A stretch of DNA of 15,175 nucleotides from Myxococcales bacterium UBA5297. GTDB lineage: Bacteria > Myxococcota > Myxococcia > Myxococcales > UBA5297. The stretch covers positions 7,810-22,984 of the forward strand of contig DHSB01000101.1 of NCBI GenBank assembly GCA_002408385.1, in the 5' to 3' direction. This document shows positions 15,162 to 15,175 of this stretch, in pieces (within the stretch, counting starts at the first letter, position 1; every line of letters begins with the position of its first letter). Below the pieces are notes generated by a model. The model saw only the letters and a list, made by a program, of their open reading frames with translations, ran no database searches and was not told where the DNA came from. The position numbers were made by a program, and so were the translations under genes.

Positions 15162-15175
15162 AGCGGAACCCGGGC

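Overview
The window is very GC-rich, with codons ending mostly in G or C and short intergenic spaces. All recognisable genes lie on the + strand. The style fits a high-GC bacterium, and Myxococcota (former Deltaproteobacteria) is my best guess. That is inferred from composition, the Uma2 gene and the Lar pair, because no rRNA or other taxonomic marker is present.

Layout. (1) 1-344: five degenerate 64-74 bp tandem repeats, most with a small hairpin. (2) 421-996: a Uma2-family putative endonuclease. (3) 1292-2104: an unrecognised, mostly helical 270-aa protein followed by a strong GNRA-loop hairpin. (4) 2105-3013: about 900 bp without a convincing intact gene. It holds an array of AT-rich palindromes (consensus GAACTAATTTAGTTC) with an exact 42-bp period and one half of a direct-repeat pair. 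(5) 3014-12900: one tightly packed operon, hsdM - hsdS - small ORF - AAA ATPase - TOPRIM-like - rhuM - hsdR, in which every junction overlaps by 1 to 8 nt. (6) 13068-15014: larB and larC (nickel-pincer cofactor synthesis), directly abutting. (7) 15093-15161: a nested inverted repeat.

How the genes work together. HsdM, HsdS and HsdR make a complete type I restriction-modification (RM) enzyme. Between its specificity and restriction genes sit a two-gene ATPase/TOPRIM module, comparable to the R-linked RloA/RloB genes of Campylobacter type I loci and to the PARIS AriA/AriB pair, and a RhuM-family protein. HsdR carries a C-terminal LexA/CI-like S24 peptidase domain with the Ser and Lys dyad intact and an Ala-Gly bond at repressor-like spacing. 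This suggests a restriction subunit whose activity could be changed by self-cleavage, for example after DNA damage. The ATPase/TOPRIM pair could act as a back-up that fires when a phage blocks the RM enzyme. Both ideas are inferences from architecture.

The RM island is flanked by a 31-bp imperfect direct repeat (2669-2699 and 12987-13017). A 16-bp inverted motif (1084-1099 and 12902-12917) lies near the same right edge. Insertion between the Uma2/unknown genes and the lar operon is therefore plausible. No integrase or transposase is present in the window.
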